From Chinchilla lanigera (taxonomy: Eukaryota > Chordata > Mammalia > Rodentia > Chinchillidae), in assembly GCF_000276665.1 (NCBI RefSeq), contig NW_004955416.1, positions 1,640,632 through 1,704,631 on the forward strand: a stretch of DNA of 64,000 bases. The letters are read 5' to 3'. The position numbers and the translations under genes are program-made. Shown piece after piece: positions 35,601 through 47,185 of the stretch. The notes beneath the pieces are model-generated. The model was given only the letters and a program-made list of their open reading frames with translations. It searched no databases and was not told the DNA's origin. The stretch's first letter is position 1, and every line of letters begins with the position of its first letter.

Positions 35601-35614
35601 TAAAACCAGGGGGG

Positions 35615-35790
35615 TCTGACAACACTGGGGACAGATTCTGACTCAGCTACTTGTGATCTCCGTGCTCATCTTCACCTAAAAATAGGACGAGTAGCAGAAC
35701 TGAGCTCATAGGATTCTTGTGAGAAGTGGAAATGAGATGGTACATATGAGGCCAGCTGATGTCTTGGCTATTTAAGGTTAAGAACTTGGA
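35615..35790 (+). repeat. MIR-like SINE
   Basis: 'gacagattctgactcagctacttgtgatctccgtgctcatcttcacctaaaaatagga...gaactgagctcataggattcttgtgag' follows the MIR 3' half in forward orientation. Confidence 0.65.
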
Positions 35791-38270
35791 GTAGTTTTCA
35801 AGGAGCTATTGGACATACAGATAAGTGGCAGTGTGTCCAAATCAGAGTGAGTAAGCAGACACAATAGGGTCAAGAACTTTTCCAGTGCTGTAACACACAG
35901 AGGGAATGCCCAAGCAAAATCTATAGCGGCTAACCTGCTAAATCAGCTCTTTTGTATTTTAAACGGCTTTTTCAGTCATTTTGATGATCTTTACAAACCT
36001 CGTTAAATTCCTGGACATAAAGAAAATCTGCAGAATAGGAGGAGGACCTTGTCTGACTGCTTCAATCAGTACATTTTTTTCAGCAAATATTTATTTTAAG
36101 CAATGAGTTAACTGCTAATTTTAAATAAACTCAATGAAATATCAACTGATTTATAAACACAGTTTAAGAGCAAGTATTTACCCCTGCTATCTAGGGGAGA
36201 GATATATTACTGCTTGGTGTTCTGATTTCCCTTCTGCTAGGAACAGGAATCAGACTTATCTTTAAGAACAGTGATTAAGCTGGCTGATCTGATGGTGGTG
36301 GAAGGGCGCACAAACTTTTCCCTCCAGTGTCGTGAAGACTCACAGAAACATCAACAAAGCCCTTCCTGACTGTGACCCATTGGAGAGAATCAGCAAATAC
36401 TGCCTCCAGTTTCAAGGCACTGTATACCTGGGAATTACAAATATCTCACTGTGCTTTTTAATAAAGGATCTACTTCCCCTTAACACTTCCCCAGATCCCC
36501 AAATTAAAAGTTTTAAGGTGGGACTGAGCTGTAACACTGATGTGTACAATATATGTATTTTTACATCTTAAGTTATATTTATTGTAAAATGAATTATGAA
36601 TCATCAGGCATGTGCATTGATGAAATGGGGCAAAAATAAAGAAGGAGCTAATCTGATCATCAGTAAGTGACTGAGTAATATAATAAGCACCTGACTCCTT
36701 TTGAAGATGGAAATTCCAGGGGCTGCCCAGGCCAGCAGGAGATAGTTTGATAGGATCCTTTGCCTGTAATTTTTATCAGTTTAGGTGCATTAACTTCAGG
36801 GCTGAAGGTATTACAGAATTTAGTAAGCCTTTCAGGCTCAGCTGTACCTAGCTTCCCTCCAATGGTACTGTTTTTCCTCATTTCAGCTGTTTTGCTTTTC
36901 CTAAGATCAGAAATTCACCTTTCCTCTAACAGTGCTCATCCTTTTTAACAGACACTGACCACATTACACATAGTGCCGTGATAGCTTCCTGGTAAAGACT
37001 TCACCAGCTCCTCTTCTCTAACCTGCTAGGCCCTGGGATGCAAACTACCAGGGGATGCTGGACCAATAACTCCTCCTGTCATAACTCAACCATGAAGTAG
37101 AGTCAGTGACAGGTTTACAGGACAGCATGGTTTTAAATAGCCAAGGTCAGTGTCTGAAGGCTTCCCGTTAATACTGCTAAGAGCGTCCAACTAGCAAGAC
37201 TATTGGCCACTTTGTTACCAATTTGAAACTATTTCTGATCTCCAGCTTGATTTGCAAACACATCCTAAGAAATCCTGACTCCCAGCAAATTGACAGTGCA
37301 GCCCTCTTTATGTGAAGCCTTGTTTATAGGCCACAATTCTCCCGACAGATTTACAAGTGTCTGCGGAGTTTTAAAAGACGATTGCTTAACAGGCATTAAG
37401 TGAGACACATAGGACTGTGTAAATATTTTAGCTGGAATAGAGGACTTTTTAAAATGTCTGAGCCAAATATTGCATTAAATCTGAAGACAGTGGCAAACTG
37501 ATGAACAGTAGTTGCCAGCTTCGTGCTTTGCCAGCGATTCCCATAGCCAAGACTAGATATCCGAATCCTTCCACCCGCTAAGACTGCATGTTTTCAAAGT
37601 AACTTTCCATCCTTTTCTTTTCTCTTTTCTCCTTCTCCCTCTGCATATTTTTTCCTGTATTTCTTAATGGTCCATTTAGATGTAAACACTTTCCAGAGTA
37701 CAAAATCATGGTCAATGTGACTAACCAGGAAGGGCTGAAATGGGGACATGGGCTCAGAGGTCAGAGGAACCACGGAAGGCTTGCAGCTGTCCTGGCTGAC
37801 AGTGCAGAAACAGGTTGCTCTTTGCTTGTAAGCTTGTGTATCTTAATCGAGGGTGGCTCTGTAGCCAGCTGTTTTACTGCCAGAAGGGAAATAGTCTTAA
37901 GATCAGCGTTGCTGCCTTTTCTTTCTACTGGTTTCTTTGAGTTTGCCTTGAAGAATTGTATGTACGATCCTGTCACTTACTTCTCGTAAAAGCTGCCACG
38001 AAATAAGCTTTTTGGTTTCAGAAGTTTTCTTCAGAAGAATGCTGTTGAGGTGTTCCATAGGAAAACCATTGTCATGAGTTAAGTAATAAGTATGATGTGC
38101 TGCTCCATCTCAAGAATAATTTCCGAAGGAATGGGGCATCTTGCTTAACTGAGTCTAATATGCCTTTGCTGATTCCACCAGCAACCCTGTAATTTTTGGC
38201 TACTGACTTTTACTAACGACACATGCATACTTCTTGAAGTAGAACTTAATGGGCTACCCAAAAGTGGAGG
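35791..38270. other. Repeat-poor intron block
   Basis: About 2.5 kb with no recognised repeat or exon. Candidate for conserved noncoding sequence in a gene known to carry distal enhancers; no motif here is decisive. Confidence 0.35.
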
Positions 38271-38453
38271 CTCTAGCTAGTATTTTTTTTGTTTTTTGGT
38301 CTTTTTGAGACAGGGTCTTGCTATGCAGTTCAGGCTGGCCTTGAGCTTACCTTGTAGCCCAGGCTGGTCTCAAACTCACAAAGGTCCTCCTCCCTCAGCC
38401 TCCTGAGTGCTGGGATTACAGGCGTGTGCCACCACGCCTGGTCTCTAGCTAGT
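38271..38453 (-). mobile_element. B1 SINE with 11-base target duplication
   Basis: Body 38282-38442 is the reverse complement of a B1: on the minus strand 'ccaggcgtggtggcacacgcctgtaatcccagc', 'gagtttgagaccagcctgggctac', a second 'ggccagcctgaactgc' copy (the ~29-base internal duplication of B1), and 'gcaagaccctgtctcaaaaag' with an A-rich tail. Duplicates ctctagctagt flank it (38271-38281, 38443-38453). 7SL RNA-derived; B1 elements are rodent-specific. Confidence 0.95.
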
Positions 38454-39300
38454 CTTTACAAATGGCTTGAATTGTAATCATACATCCAGATTATTACTTG
38501 ATATAATTAATCATCAAATCTAAGCAGCCTAATATTATGTGTGCTTATAATTTATATAAATGTATATTTCAAAAATCTGAGTGTTTGATGTAAATTTGCC
38601 TTTAGATAGCTCCCACGTTCAGGTACCTTCCTCTATTTTACAATACTGTAATTTACATTTAAAATAATGTGACATATTAGGGCCTTTCATAAAAGAGCTG
38701 GTTTTATGAATAGATCTTCAGCCTAGTCTTATGCTGTGTTACTTCTCACTGTCGTCCTTTCTTAAGAGTAACCAGTTCAAGTGCAGTGCCCGCAGCCCAC
38801 GTCAGCAGGTGCTGACACAGGTCTAGCTTGTAGGGCCCTACCTCCTCCACAGAATGGGATGGAAAACACCACTTTATTTCCTAAATCTCTCCACTTCATC
38901 TTTCCCATTGTAGTATAACCCTTGGTTGTATGGAAAGCAGTTTGGCCAGTATGCAATGAAAAACTCTGGAAGAGTTTTTGTTTTGTTTTCCTATTTTACC
39001 TGTCATTGTACTTCTTGTATCTTAAAGAAGTAATCATGAACTCCGAATGAATTTATATGGACATAGGTGTGACTCAAAGCCTGTGGGAGTAACATAGAAA
39101 GCACTTCATGCCCAACTAGTGGGATTATTAAGTGGACTATTATATAGATATATGTATACCCACTTGATGAAATTTTATATGGCTGTGGAACATATTCTGT
39201 CAATTTTGTGAAATAATATGAGAAAATGTTACATGAGTAAATGTGAGAAATGTTACTAGAATCAAGGTACAACTATTTCCTTATCAAATATAAGTATATA
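38454..39300. other. Intron sequence without recognised repeats
   Basis: AT-rich intron; nothing recognised. Confidence 0.35.
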
Positions 39301-39433
39301 AAAATCACATGTAGGGGCTGGGGATTTAGCTCAGCGGCAAAGCGCCTGTCTGGCAAGTGCAAGGTCATGAGTTCGGTTCCCGGTACCGGAGAAAAACAAA
39401 AAAAACAAAACAAAACAAAAAAAATCACATGTA
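39301..39433 (+). mobile_element. Young ID-type SINE with 13-base target duplication
   Basis: Body 39314-39420 starts ggggctggggatttagctc, has the B box gagttcggttcccgg, ends ggtaccgg, and has an A-rich tail with CAAAA units. Flanks aaaatcacatgta repeat perfectly (39301-39313, 39421-39433). Confidence 0.97.
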
Positions 39434-41559
39434 ATTATAACCCCTACAAAATTATAGAGAATCAAGAACTGTGAAGCAAAGGCCTCAGTAGAGGAAGGAA
39501 AAAAAAGAGAAAAAAATGCATGATAACTATACTCTGGTCATAGTACCATGACTGACTTTTCCTCTACTATTTTAAATATGTTTTTCAAATTTCAATATGT
39601 ATATGTGTTACCTTCATAATACACTTCGTTTTTTCCCCCAAAGATGAGTTCCCTTTGCTTTAGATGCCCAGGAAGTTCATCCTTGGACTGCTTGCCTGAG
39701 GCATGCAGTTATGCAGTCAGACTGGAGATCAGAATTGGGCCCATGGTGTATTTTTCTTCCATTATAACACAATTTTCCTACATATAATTTGAAATACCTT
39801 AACTTTCTAAACCAGTCTTAGAAATAAACTTATACTAAAGCATTAATGAATTCTTTGTGATCATATTTCTTTTCAAATTATTGTTTCTAGTTCAAAGGAT
39901 AACTTCTAATGGTGGTGATTTTCATGGGGACTATTGGAAGGAATATTTTTTAATAAATGGCTGGATCACTTAACACCCTATAAATCAAATCATGCTGAAT
40001 CCATCTCTACTTCGGTCTGGTCATGGGTAGGTGATTAATGAATATTTTTCATGCTAATGCCTCACAGACTAAGGCTGCACCCATAACCACATAATCATCA
40101 CAGCGGAAATTCTGACTCAGCTGTGATGTTTGATAGGTCCTTTGCAGAGTGCGTTAGACAATACCGTGCAAAGGCTATAGTCAATGGCCCAGTTGTGCAA
40201 GTCTTTCCAAAAGTCGTACAGCCTGCTTGCATGTCCTCACTTAGCCCTGTCACTTCTACTTAAATTGTTTCATGGATAGTACTCACAATCATGGGACATT
40301 AAGGTGCATTTGATCTTGGGCAGCCTCCTCCCTCAGAGTGAATCAACATCATGGGATTTCTCTGGGCTCCAGCTTCCCAGTGGGTGTTTTTCTTTATAAC
40401 ACATTCCTCTGAGGAAAGAGGCACCCACTCTCCAGAGGGACCTGCCTCTTCTGTACTTAGTCACAGTAGCCTAGGGCATATCTTCTTATACAGAATGACT
40501 TTTTTCGGTGTGAGATGAAGGTTCTGAGAATTTTCTTAAAGAAGGGATGAAAACTTCTCTGAGGAGTCTTACTTCCACCGAAGGAGACTTCATTGAAACA
40601 TCCCAGGCAAATAAGAACTGATTCAATTTTGGCATGTTTTGATTTTCAGCACTTGACAGAGAAGAGGTAGAGCTTTGTTTTAGGCCTAACTCCAAAGATT
40701 TCACCATTTTGCCATTTCTTCTCTAGCTTAACTCCTTAAAACACATGGCTATAGGGTCTGCTCTTACATCACTCCTCTCCAACTTGGCTTCCTCACTGCA
40801 CCCCCATTTTCCTGGAACTGCTTTTGAAATCACAGTGACCTAGGATCCGTGGTCACTTCTTTGTTAGCATCTTGCTTGACTCTAGCAGTACCGTGTAGAG
40901 AGGACTGCTTTTTCTCCTTGCCATACTGTTTTCCTGTCAGATCACGTGATTCTTCAGTCCTTTTCTTCCTGCCAGCTCATTCCTCATCCCCCGCTGGCCT
41001 CTCCTCCATGCTTGCACACTCCAGTGTCTGTCTTGTAACCCTTGTCTTCCATGGCTGTAATTTCTTCCTGGAAATTCACCTTTTGCTGTAGCTTTTAATA
41101 CCAGTGTTGTGTCAGTAACTCCTTCGTATGTATTTCTATCCTAGCCATATGTCCTGAGTTGCAGGCTTTTTACATGCAATTTCAGTACTTAACATTTCAA
41201 ACTTAACATATGCCAAATAACACTATGTTTTCAGCTTCAAGCTTGCTTATGGCTTCCTTTTTTATTCTGATTAAATCTCCAGTCAAATATCTTCACAAAG
41301 AGACTTTGTCAGAGCACTCTAAAAAATACGGCAAGCCTGCTATGTCTTTGGTACCTTCTGGACTCCTTTCTCTAGTCAGGGTGGTTTTTGATGCTGTTTC
41401 AGTGCTTACCTGTACCTTGGGGAGACCTCTGGGACCAAGCAGCCTCTCTGTCCTACACATACTGTCTCCTTGGAACTAAACTGTGGGTACAGGATGCCAG
41501 TAATCCAAGAGAGAAAGAGGAGTTCCTTGGGGTCCAGACATGCTTAGGTTATCCCAAAT
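39434..41559. other. Intron sequence without confidently recognised repeats
   Basis: Pyrimidine-rich between about 40730 and 41190, possibly a decayed LINE. No coding support for the short open frames here. Confidence 0.3.
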
Positions 41560-41599
41560 GGCCCATGTGAGCCCATCTAATTTCCTCTTTCTTAAAAAA

Positions 41600-41885
41600 A
41601 TCTTTCTTTGTCTTTAACTGTCCTTGACCTTTTTAATTTAACTCATATGTTATCTTTCTTGGGTATCCTGGCCACTATGCCTTATTCCAGTATGAGCAGG
41701 AAGCCTCTACCAAGTGTTCCACAGTGCCGTACCATATTATAATTTGCTAATTTCTTTGTTTCTTATTGACACTAGATTGTGAATATTTTTAGAGGAGAAA
41801 TGTAGGTTTCATTAAGTGTTTGTCTCCACCATTTGACGCAGTGGCATTCAGTGGATACTCAATAAATATTCTGAAGATATGAGTG
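41600..41885 (+). repeat. L2 LINE 3' end
   Basis: Sense L2 end: 'gacactagattgtgaatatttttagaggagaaatgtaggtttc', 'gtggcattcagtggatactcaataaatattctg'. Confidence 0.8.
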
Positions 41886-42419
41886 TTTATGCAACTTGTA
41901 TAAACTCACAGTGGACCTAAAACCACCCTCTGTCTTGTGATCTGAGAGCAGTTTACTCCAGTCTCCCATAGCCATAAAAACGAAGCTATTAATGAGAGTC
42001 AAAACAGGGTATTGGAGGGGTGGGAGGTCACCTTTGCCTCCTTGTGAAGTGTCTTCTATATTCTCAGCCCACATCCACAGTAAGCCCTGCTCTGGGCATT
42101 CAGGGTGCTGTACTGGAACCTAGAGGAAGCTGTAGAGGGCTTCTCCAGTTCAGATCTTCCCCACATGCTCCCTTTATCTCTCTGTAACCATCTCACCTTC
42201 TTAGAGAGACCCGAATTCTGCTTCTTCTGTTTTGAAAGATAACATCCCATTTTCCTAAATCTAGAATATTTGCTAGCATCCATCCAGGCTCTTATCTGAG
42301 GATGATGGCATGCTTAACTCCAAGAACTTATGAAAGATTTTTGTTTCCAATAGTGACTTCTAAAATTCCTTCTAAGAATTTCCAATATAGCTTTTGGGAT
42401 TTAGAAGCATCACTTATCT

Positions 42420-42442
42420 GAATGAATGAATGAATGAATGAT
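42420..42442. repeat. (TGAA)n microsatellite
   Basis: Five uninterrupted tgaa units plus a partial unit; possibly the end of another decayed L2. Confidence 0.8.
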
Positions 42443-42659
42443 GTAAGTGAAAATGTCATGGTACTTGGTCTCATTTTGTTTGCTCCAGCCTCTATATCCA
42501 TCTACATTGTATTACATGTGGGCATACATATTCATACATGTATATATTTTTCATGTGTCTTCATACATACACACACAAACACACACCAAATTCAGAGCCA
42601 GATTCTATAGAGATGCTAAATACTGCTACTGCATGTATATCAGTTTCTTTCCCCTTATT

Positions 42660-43330
42660 TGGTAGTTTATTCATTAATTTATCAAATACTCACTGAGCAT
42701 CTTTTCTAGGCTAGACAGCATAGCAGATCTGGGAGATAGAACAGTTTGCAAAATATAGTTTCTGCCTAACAGGGCAAGTGATCACATTAGAAGATAATAG
42801 TGTAGGGGCTGGGGATTTAGCTCAGCGGCAAAAGAGCCTGCCTGGCAGGCGCAAGGTCTTGAGTTCAGTTCCCAGTACCGGAGAAAAACCAAAAAACCAA
42901 AAAAAAAAAAAAAAAAGCAGAAGATAATAGTGTAAATGGGAGGGGTGAGTAAAGTATACAATGCTATGTCTTTTTAATAGAGGAGAACTCAGTATAGAAT
43001 GGAAGGACACAAAGAAATCCCAACAAAGAGACTGAATGGAGGTCAATATAATCACTACTTCTGGACCACCATTACTAGGAGGTAGAGGAGAATATCATGG
43101 CAAGAGATACCCTAATGGTGGGGAGGAACTGATCACGTTTGAAAAACTAAAAGATGGCCAGTGCAGTAGGGAGAAGAAGGTAAAGTTAGGAAGCAGGCTT
43201 GAGCAAGCCCACAAAGGGCCTTATAGTCTGCATGAGGAATTGGAGACAATCTCTTAGAGTAATGGAAGCCACTGTTAGATGTAAGTAGGGCACTGTTCTA
43301 ATCAGATTTTATCCAGGTCACTTTGACTCC
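42660..43330 (-). repeat. L2 LINE fragment split by an ID SINE
   Basis: The + strand reads the reverse complement of L2: 'tttatcaaatactcactgagcatcttttctagg', 'agatagaacagtttgcaaaat', and, after the SINE, 'cccacaaagggccttatag' and 'aatggaagccactgttaga'. The ID copy at 42805-42918 interrupts it. Older than the SINE by nesting. Confidence 0.65.
42789..42934 (+). mobile_element. Young ID-type SINE with 16-base target duplication
   Basis: Body 42805-42918, same family as those at 27100 and 39314 (ggggctggggatttagctc, B box gagttcagttcccag, gtaccgg), with tail units ccaaaaaacc before a long A run. Flanking repeat agaagataatagtgta at 42789-42804 and 42919-42934. Inserted into an L2. Confidence 0.97.
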
Positions 43331-43815
43331 AAGGTAGAGAACAAATCAGGTACATGGCTGGGAAGAACTCTGAGTGGCAGTCTGGTGGGAAGCAATGAAT
43401 TCCACAGCTTTTCAGCAAGTGAAATATGGGCTAGCCATATGATCTCAGGAATCACATTCCAGAGATGCTCGCTAGAATGTTTACCTGGATGCCTAGAGAG
43501 AGGGCATAGTGAGAGAGGAGAAGGAACCTTCTGCCAAAGAACTTTCACACTTAAAGACTCAGTGTAGGAGGATGGGGCTGCAAAGGAGACCAGCCCTTGG
43601 GGGAGAAGCCAAGCCCAGAATTGGGGGTACAGAAGCCAAGGAAAGGAAGTGGACTATACAGTGAAATCTTACTGAGTTATCAACAAAGTGGAGAGACAAA
43701 AAAAGACGCTGGCTGTAGGATGGGTTAATTAGTGATATTAGAGTGTTTTTTCAATGTCATTATTGAGGGTGACATAAGTTGTAATGAGTGAGAAATATTA
43801 AAAAGTGGTTATTGG

Positions 43816-45168
43816 CAATTTTTAAAATTAGGTTTATTCGTACAGTTTAGGTGTACATAATGGTCACAATCATCATCAGGAATTTGTACCTGTACGTGAT
43901 ACAACTTAGTTCCTTTTTTCCCATTCCCCTCCCCTCTCTTCAACCCTCTTCTCCTCCTTATTTACAATGCCATTACTTATCAAACTTTTTAATGAAATTG
44001 AAAGAGAAACAATATTCCCAAAGTTGTTCCTGGAAGCAAGTATTACCCTTACACCAAAACCAGAGAAGGACCCAACCAAGAAAGTGAACTACAGGCCAAT
44101 CTCCCTAATGAACACAGAGGCAAAAATCCTCAGTAAAATACTGGCAAACAGAATGCAGCAAATCATCAAGAAGAGTATACACCATGACTAAGTAGGATTC
44201 ATCCCAGGGATGCAGGGATGGTTCAATATATGCAAATCAATAAATGTAGTGTACCATATTAACAGAACCAAGGACAAAAACCTATAATCATCTCACTAGA
44301 TGCAGAAAAAGTATTTGACAAAGTATCCATTCACAATAAAAACCCTACAGAAAATTGGAATACATGGTCTTTATCTCAATCTGATAAAAGCCATTTATGA
44401 CAAATTAGTAGTCAACATCAAACTAAATGGTCAAAACCTGAAAACTTTCTCTCTAAAATCTAGAACAAGACAAGGATGTATACTATCACTACTCTTATTC
44501 AGTATAGTTCTGGAAACATTAGCTAGAGCAATTAGACAAGAGAAATAAAGGGAATAAAGATAGCAAAGGAAGTTAAATTATCATTATTTGCAGATGACAA
44601 GATACACTACATGGAAGACCCCAAAAACTCAACCAAAAGACCTCTAGATTAAATAATCAAATTAGTTGCATACCTGAATACAAAATCAACACCCAAAAAT
44701 TAATAGCCTTCCTTTACACAAATAACAAACTCACTGAGAGAGAAATAAGGAAAACAAAACCTTCAAAAAAACAACAAAAAAAAAGTGAAGTACTTAGAAA
44801 TCAATCTAACAAAGGTAGTAAAAGATCTCTACACTGAAAACTACCATACTCTGAAAAAGATTGAAGATGATACCAGAAAATGGAAGGATATCCCTTGTTC
44901 TTTGGTAGGAAGAACCAACATAATAAAAATGGCCATACTCCCAAAACTGTTATACACATTCAATGCAGTCCCAATCAAAATACCATTAGCATGCCTCACA
45001 GAACTGGAGAAAACACTCCTAAAATTCATTTCCAATTAGAAGAGACCTAGAATAGCAAAAGTGATTCTGAGCAACAAAGGCAAAACAGGGATCATCACAA
45101 TCCATGACTTGAAATTATACTACAGAGCTACTGCAATAAAAACAGCACGGCACTAGCAATTTTTAAAA
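43816..45168 (-). mobile_element. L1 insertion with inverted 5' part (twin-priming type), with target duplication
   Basis: A 12-base direct repeat caatttttaaaa flanks 43828-45156 (43816-43827, 45157-45168). Within it, about 43965-45150 reads on the + strand as L1 ORF2 reverse transcriptase ([25 protein letters not shown], then the FADD active-site motif at 44587-44598, then [15 protein letters not shown]), broken by stops and frameshifts. The first ~135 bases instead look like an antisense L1 3' UTR: on the minus strand they end with AATAAA (cgaataaacc) next to the target repeat. So the insertion is on the minus strand, with its 5' segment inverted. The enzyme is not functional. Confidence 0.8.
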
Positions 45169-45359
45169 GTAGTTTGACTGTGAGAAGATTTGCCTATTTA
45201 TAATGTAGTGATTTTATTAAATACATAAATATTATGAATGTCAGTTATTCAAGGAATTGTGGGGATATTATCCTCTAAACCCTCTTGAAATTAAAAGAAT
45301 AGAGCCATGAATATGTTACATAAGCCAGGCTTCTTGCCACCCAAGCATTTTAAATGAGT

Positions 45360-45721
45360 TGTCTTAGTTGCTTTCTTTCTGCTGACCCACAGTACCCAAC
45401 GTTCCCAACCTGAGGAGGAGAGGTTTATTTTGGCTCATGGATTTCAGTGGTCTTAGTGTAGGGCTGGCTGGAGCCAAGGCATGGGGGGCATGGAGGGAAG
45501 CTGCTCACATCATGGCATTCAGGAAAGCAGAGAGAAAAAGGAGGAACTGGGGAGGGAGATGAACCCTTCGAGGTCCCACCCCAGTGACCCACCCTTCCAT
45601 CTAGACCCCACCTCCCAACAGCACACTTAACTGCAGCACCCCAGGATTCAGTCACTTCCCAAAGTCTCCATCTATGAACAAAGGAGGCCTCTGGGTAACA
45701 TTCTGTATTTAAACCATGACA
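45360..45721 (-). mobile_element. ERVL/MaLR-type LTR
   Basis: On the minus strand it starts TGTCATGGTTTAAATAC and ends 'ccaaaataaacctctcc...gggtcagcagaaagaaagcaactaagaca', the same end pattern (aataaacc, then gtcagca, then aagaca) as the LTR at 27344-27738, in opposite orientation. 362 bases. The flanking five bases do not form a clear duplication, so either the edges are decayed or it is older. Confidence 0.8.
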
Positions 45722-45851
45722 CAGGTAAATATATACTGGGCAGCCTATTTTGTTCAATATAGAAAATGCTGTTTCTCTGTATGTTCAAAAGATTTTATAT
45801 TTCAGAAACTCAGAGTTTGAGGAGTATAAAATAACTGTCCCAGCCAAGAAA

Positions 45852-45924
45852 GTATATGAAAAATACTTTATTTTTCATATACTTTGTACAAGAATAAATA
45901 AATGTGTACAAGAATAAATAAATG
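45852..45924. repeat. Perfect hairpin next to a 20-base tandem duplication
   Basis: A 14-base perfect inverted repeat (45852-45865 against 45869-45882, 3-base loop) is followed after two bases by two identical copies of tgtacaagaataaataaatg (45885-45904, 45905-45924). Confidence 0.95.
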
Positions 45925-47030
45925 TGTCTTTAAATTAAGAGTAGTTCATAGGTAATTAAATATTTATTAGCTTGTGATTAATTATATCTGGATCTTGCCT
46001 GTATATCCTCTCACTCTTACTTTTAAAGTGGTTCAATAAACTTTATTCCTTTGTTCTTAGGGGTCAAAAACAAAAACAGAAATCACCTATGATCCTAATC
46101 TGATGTGTGAAATCCTAAAACATTCCAGGCCATATCTTTATTTTAGCTGAAATGATTGACAAGTGCTTAACCTTTGAATGAGGAGACTCTCAGTTTAGTC
46201 TCCAGTATTTCCTTATGTACTGGTTTTTCATATTTGCTCTCTCACAATGATTCCCTATTAGCAGCTAACTTTAGAAACGAGTAACTTCTTAATAGTCAGA
46301 AGTGTTATAGAGAGGAAAAGAAAAGCAAGAGAAACTAGAGTGGCTTCAGCTTTTCACATTGGAACCTCTGGCAACTTTGGTGGTCTTGCAATATTGTAGA
46401 AGAGTCTTCTGGTTGGACAATGAGCGGCATTTGTGCATTTGCCCGTGACCCCTCCCCTTTATGCACTGCCAGTCTCCAGTGTCATCATTAATTAGGCTTC
46501 AGGTCTCCCGTTTGTCTGCTTAGAAAACAACTCAGATAAGCCAAGTTAATAAATTGGTGCAGCTGAGCTGCCTGGCCCCTGGAACATGCGACTATGTGGA
46601 GACAGTCAGAGGGCAGCCCTCTCCTTTGATCGTGTAGAGAAGTTTAATTCCAAAGGCCACGTGGGAGTCCCAGTTTGTAAGGCTGCAGGAAGGACCTGTG
46701 AGCACAGCAGTGGAGCTGCTGTCATTTGTCCTGGTTTCAGTTTCTAATTTCAAAACCAGGAGGCTCAGAGGCCTGGGGGAATAGTTGCACACTTTGCTTC
46801 ATTTTTCTCTAGGAGTTGGCCTGCATTCTTCCACAAATTCTTACAATGGGTGGTGGAAATTCAACAAAGGAATAAAAAATCATTATCCTCTTGTTCTATA
46901 CAGATTTGCATTATGGTAGAGTTCTGTAAATATAGTCCATAGCGTATGTAGCGCATGATCCCTAGACATGACTCGCTGTCCCAACGCTGACGTCTTTCCC
47001 AACCAATTTTACTAAATCATAAAAATGACA
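45925..47030. other. Repeat-poor intron block, candidate regulatory sequence
   Basis: No repeat recognised. 46400-46780 is GC-richer than its surroundings with a TTAATTAG homeodomain-type core at 46488-46495 and a CAGCTG E-box at 46560-46565. Regulatory role is conjecture. Confidence 0.35.
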
Positions 47031-47034
47031 AGTA

Positions 47035-47185
47035 ATATTTATGAGCTTCCCTGCAGTGCCAGGCATTCTGCAAACCATTTTACATACATTACCTCATTTA
47101 ATTATCATGTCATGCCTATGGTGGAGAGTAGGTTCCATTTTTCAAATGAGAGAAAAATCCACACCCCACTTGAAGCCAGATAGAT
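47035..47185 (-). repeat. MIR/MIR3 SINE
   Basis: 'tgccaggcattctgcaaaccattttacatacattacctcatttaattatcatgtcatgcc' and 'ttccatttttcaaatgagag' are the reversed 3' half of MIR-type elements. Confidence 0.75.

Noticed and set aside
43967..45039. Open frames with reverse-transcriptase motifs on the + strand as a gene
   Set aside because: They are pieces of a broken L1 ORF2 inside a target-site duplication, with stops and frameshifts between them.
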